A DNA stretch of 6,667 nucleotides from Candidatus Eiseniibacteriota bacterium (GTDB lineage Bacteria > Eisenbacteria > RBG-16-71-46): assembly GCA_023249815.1 (NCBI GenBank), contig JAHFBX010000165.1:1-6667 (forward strand). Reading direction: 5' to 3'. The notes below the pieces were generated by a model. The model had not been told where the DNA came from and searched no databases. It saw nothing but the letters and a program-made list of their open reading frames with translations. Positions 5,111 to 6,667 of this stretch are shown here, piece after piece. Positions within the stretch are counted from its first letter, which is position 1. Each line of letters opens with the position of its first letter. Position numbers and translations under genes: made by a program.

Positions 5111-6667
5111 ATGGCACTCACGCCCGGCACACGCCTCGGCACCTACGAGATCCTCACCCGGATCGGCGCCGGCGGCATGGGCGAACTGTATCGCGCGAGG
5201 GACAGTCGGCTCCGGCGCGAGGTGGCGCTCAAGGTGCTGCCCGACGCGTTCTCACGCGATCCCGACCGCCTCGCCCGGTTCGAGCGCGAAGCGCGCGCGG
5301 TGGCCGGGCTCAATCACCCCAACATCGTCGTGCTCTACACCATCGAGGACACGGACGGCGTCCGCTTCCTCACCATGGAACTGGTCGAGGGCCAGACCCT
5401 GGACGCACTGGTGACGCCGCAGGGCCTGCCCGCGGAGCGCCTGACCGACCTGGGTATCGGCATCGCGGACGCGCTCACCGCCGCGCACGAGAAGGGCGTC
5501 GTGCATCGCGACCTGAAGCCCGCGAACGTCATGGTGACGCGCGAGGGCCGCGTCAAGGTGCTGGACTTCGGTCTGGCGAAACTCGACGAGCATTCGCAGG
5601 AGATGGAACTCGCGCAGGCAGCCACGGCCACGACGCCGCTCTCGACTCCGGGCCAGGTCATGGGGACGGTGCCCTACATGGCGCCAGAACAGCTTCGCGG
5701 CGAGCCCACGGACGCGCGCACCGATCTGTTCGCGCTCGGCATCATGCTGTACGAACTCGCCACCGGGCGACGTCCATTCGCCGGCGCCACGCTGGCGGAT
5801 GTGAGTTCATCGATCCTCCGGGACGCTCCGAAGCCGCTGGTCCAGTTGCGCGGCGAACTCACGAGCGATCTCGATCGCATCGTCAGTCGCTGCCTCGAGA
5901 AGGACCCGCGTGCACGCTTCCAGACCGCGCTCGACGTGTCCAACGAGTTGCAGCGCCTGAAGCGGATGACCCCGGTCGGAGCGGCTGCGGATCGCCGCGG
6001 CGCGCCCGAACGACGCCAGCACCGAGACGCGGTTGAGCCGGAGCGGCGCGTCATCCGCTCGCTCGTCGTGCTGCCGCTCGAGAACGTCTCCCACGATCCC
6101 TCGCAGGAGTACTTCGCCGACGGCATGACCGAGGCGCTCATCTCGGAGCTCGCTCGCCTGAAGGCGCTGCGCGTCATCTCGCGCACTTCAGCCATGAGAT
6201 ACAAGGGCGTGAAGCGAGCCCTTCCCGAGATCGCGCGCGAGCTGAACGTGGACGCCATCCTCGAGGGCTCGGCGCTGCTCGTGGGCAAGCGCGTGCGCGT
6301 CACGGTGCAGCTCGCCTCGGCGGGCACGGACGAGACATTGTGGGCCGATCGCTACGACGGCGAGATCGAGGACGTGCTGGATCTCCAGAGCCGTATCGCC
6401 GAGACCGTGGCGAAGGAGATCGCGGTACAGGTGTCACCGCGCGAGGAGACGCAGCTCGCGAAGCGGCGCACCGTGAATCCCGAGGCGCACGTCGAGTACC
6501 TGAAAGGCCGCCACGCCTCCGCCGAGACTTCGCCGCAGGCGATCGACTTGAGCTTGCGTCATTTCGCGCGGGCGCTGGAGCTGGACCCGAACTACGCCCC
6601 GGCCTGGGAGGGCGTCGCGCAGAGCCACCTGACGCGCGGCAGTCGCGGCATGGCGCCGCCGGCGGTG
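5111..6667 (+). CDS. Serine/threonine protein kinase with TolB/FlgO-like and TPR regions (3'-truncated by window)
   Basis: PknB-type Ser/Thr kinase, visible for 519 residues; the frame is open to the last base and the C-terminus lies outside. Kinase domain 12 to about 285: glycine loop IGAGGMGELY (18-27), ATP lysine in VALK (Lys41), helix-C Glu60, HRDLKPAN (132-139, catalytic Asp134), DFG (152-154), a Thr/Ser-rich activation loop (172-186), and MAPE (190-193). All catalytic residues are present, so it should be active. A charged linker (about 286-312) follows. Residues 314 to about 440 match the TolB/FlgO-like domain found behind bacterial kinases and adenylate cyclases: SLVVLPLENVS, EYFADGMTEALISEL, ILEGSAL (383-389), LWADRYDGEIEDV (410-422). 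A TPR-like helix pair begins near 456 (HFARALELDPNYAPAWEG). No membrane segment is seen between kinase and TolB-like domain, unlike receptor kinases, so the visible part is probably cytoplasmic. Substrates are unknown. An in-frame TAG at 5099 fixes the ATG as the earliest start. Confidence 0.93.
   Translation, partial: MALTPGTRLGTYEILTRIGAGGMGELYRARDSRLRREVALKVLPDAFSRDPDRLARFEREARAVAGLNHPNIVVLYTIEDTDGVRFLTMELVEGQTLDALVTPQGLPAERLTDLGIGIADALTAAHEKGVVHRDLKPANVMVTREGRVKVLDFGLAKLDEHSQEMELAQAATATTPLSTPGQVMGTVPYMAPEQLRGEPTDARTDLFALGIMLYELATGRRPFAGATLADVSSSILRDAPKPLVQLRGELTSDLDRIVSRCLEKDPRARFQTALDVSNELQRLKRMTPVGAAADRRGAPERRQHRDAVEPERRVIRSLVVLPLENVSHDPSQEYFADGMTEALISELARLKALRVISRTSAMRYKGVKRALPEIARELNVDAILEGSALLVGKRVRVTVQLASAGTDETLWADRYDGEIEDVLDLQSRIAETVAKEIAVQVSPREETQLAKRRTVNPEAHVEYLKGRHASAETSPQAIDLSLRHFARALELDPNYAPAWEGVAQSHLTRGSRGMAPPAV

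Noticed and set aside
3565..5142. Long minus-strand open frame (525 codons) opposite the hydrolase gene
   Set aside because: Its translation is His/Arg/Gly-rich with no recognisable domain, and the opposite strand encodes a clear alpha/beta hydrolase with a full catalytic triad. Long antisense frames are usual in GC-rich DNA.
5674..6327. Minus-strand open frame (217 codons) opposite the kinase
   Set aside because: Ser/Arg-rich shadow of the kinase and TolB-like region, with no recognisable domain.
1..6667. CRISPR array, tRNA, insertion sequence, toxin-antitoxin or phage-defence genes
   Set aside because: No regularly spaced repeats, cloverleaf, transposase or recognisable defence domain was seen on either strand. 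The kinase has a housekeeping-type PknB/TolB/TPR architecture, not a defence-type one.

Overview
The window is very G+C-rich, with strong G/C preference at third codon positions. It looks like part of the genome of a GC-rich, probably uncultured bacterium. Two features point to Candidatus Eisenbacteria, Gemmatimonadota, Acidobacteriota or a relative. One is a secreted 'choice-of-anchor C' protein ending in a FlgD/Por-like sorting domain. The other is a Ser/Thr kinase of the 'GAGGMGELYRARD' type fused to a TolB/FlgO-like domain and TPRs. The lineage is an inference from protein style; no rRNA or other phylogenetic marker is present.

Layout. (1) 3-848, minus strand: a secreted DUF642/choice-of-anchor C protein, best read from a TTG start with a GGAGG ribosome-binding site. 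(2) 849-1080: a divergent intergenic region with a candidate minus-strand promoter and several inverted repeats. (3) 1081-2508 and 2542-3450, plus strand: pabB and pabC, two of the three functions that turn chorismate into p-aminobenzoate for folate. The glutaminase pabA is not here. (4) 3451-3660: an intergenic region with a weak hairpin and a clear ribosome-binding site for the next gene. (5) 3661-5034: an FrsA/DUF1100-like alpha/beta hydrolase with a complete catalytic triad and an unusual 75-80-residue C-terminal tail. (6) 5111-6667: the first 519 residues of a Ser/Thr protein kinase with a TolB-like domain and TPRs, cut by the window edge.

How the genes work together. Only pabB and pabC form an obvious functional pair: PabB (with a glutaminase) makes 4-amino-4-deoxychorismate, and PabC cleaves it to p-aminobenzoate and pyruvate. 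The surface protein, the hydrolase and the kinase have no evident metabolic link to folate. The kinase lies 76 bases after the hydrolase on the same strand and could be co-transcribed with it, but a hairpin lies between them.

I found no RNA gene, CRISPR array, insertion sequence or phage gene. The most interesting non-coding signal is that pabB, pabC and the kinase lack a well-placed ribosome-binding site and each carry a TANNNT (-10-like) hexamer ending 6-8 bases before the ATG, as expected for leaderless mRNAs. For pabC a CTGACA -35-like box lies exactly 17 bases upstream and overlaps the pabB stop codon.
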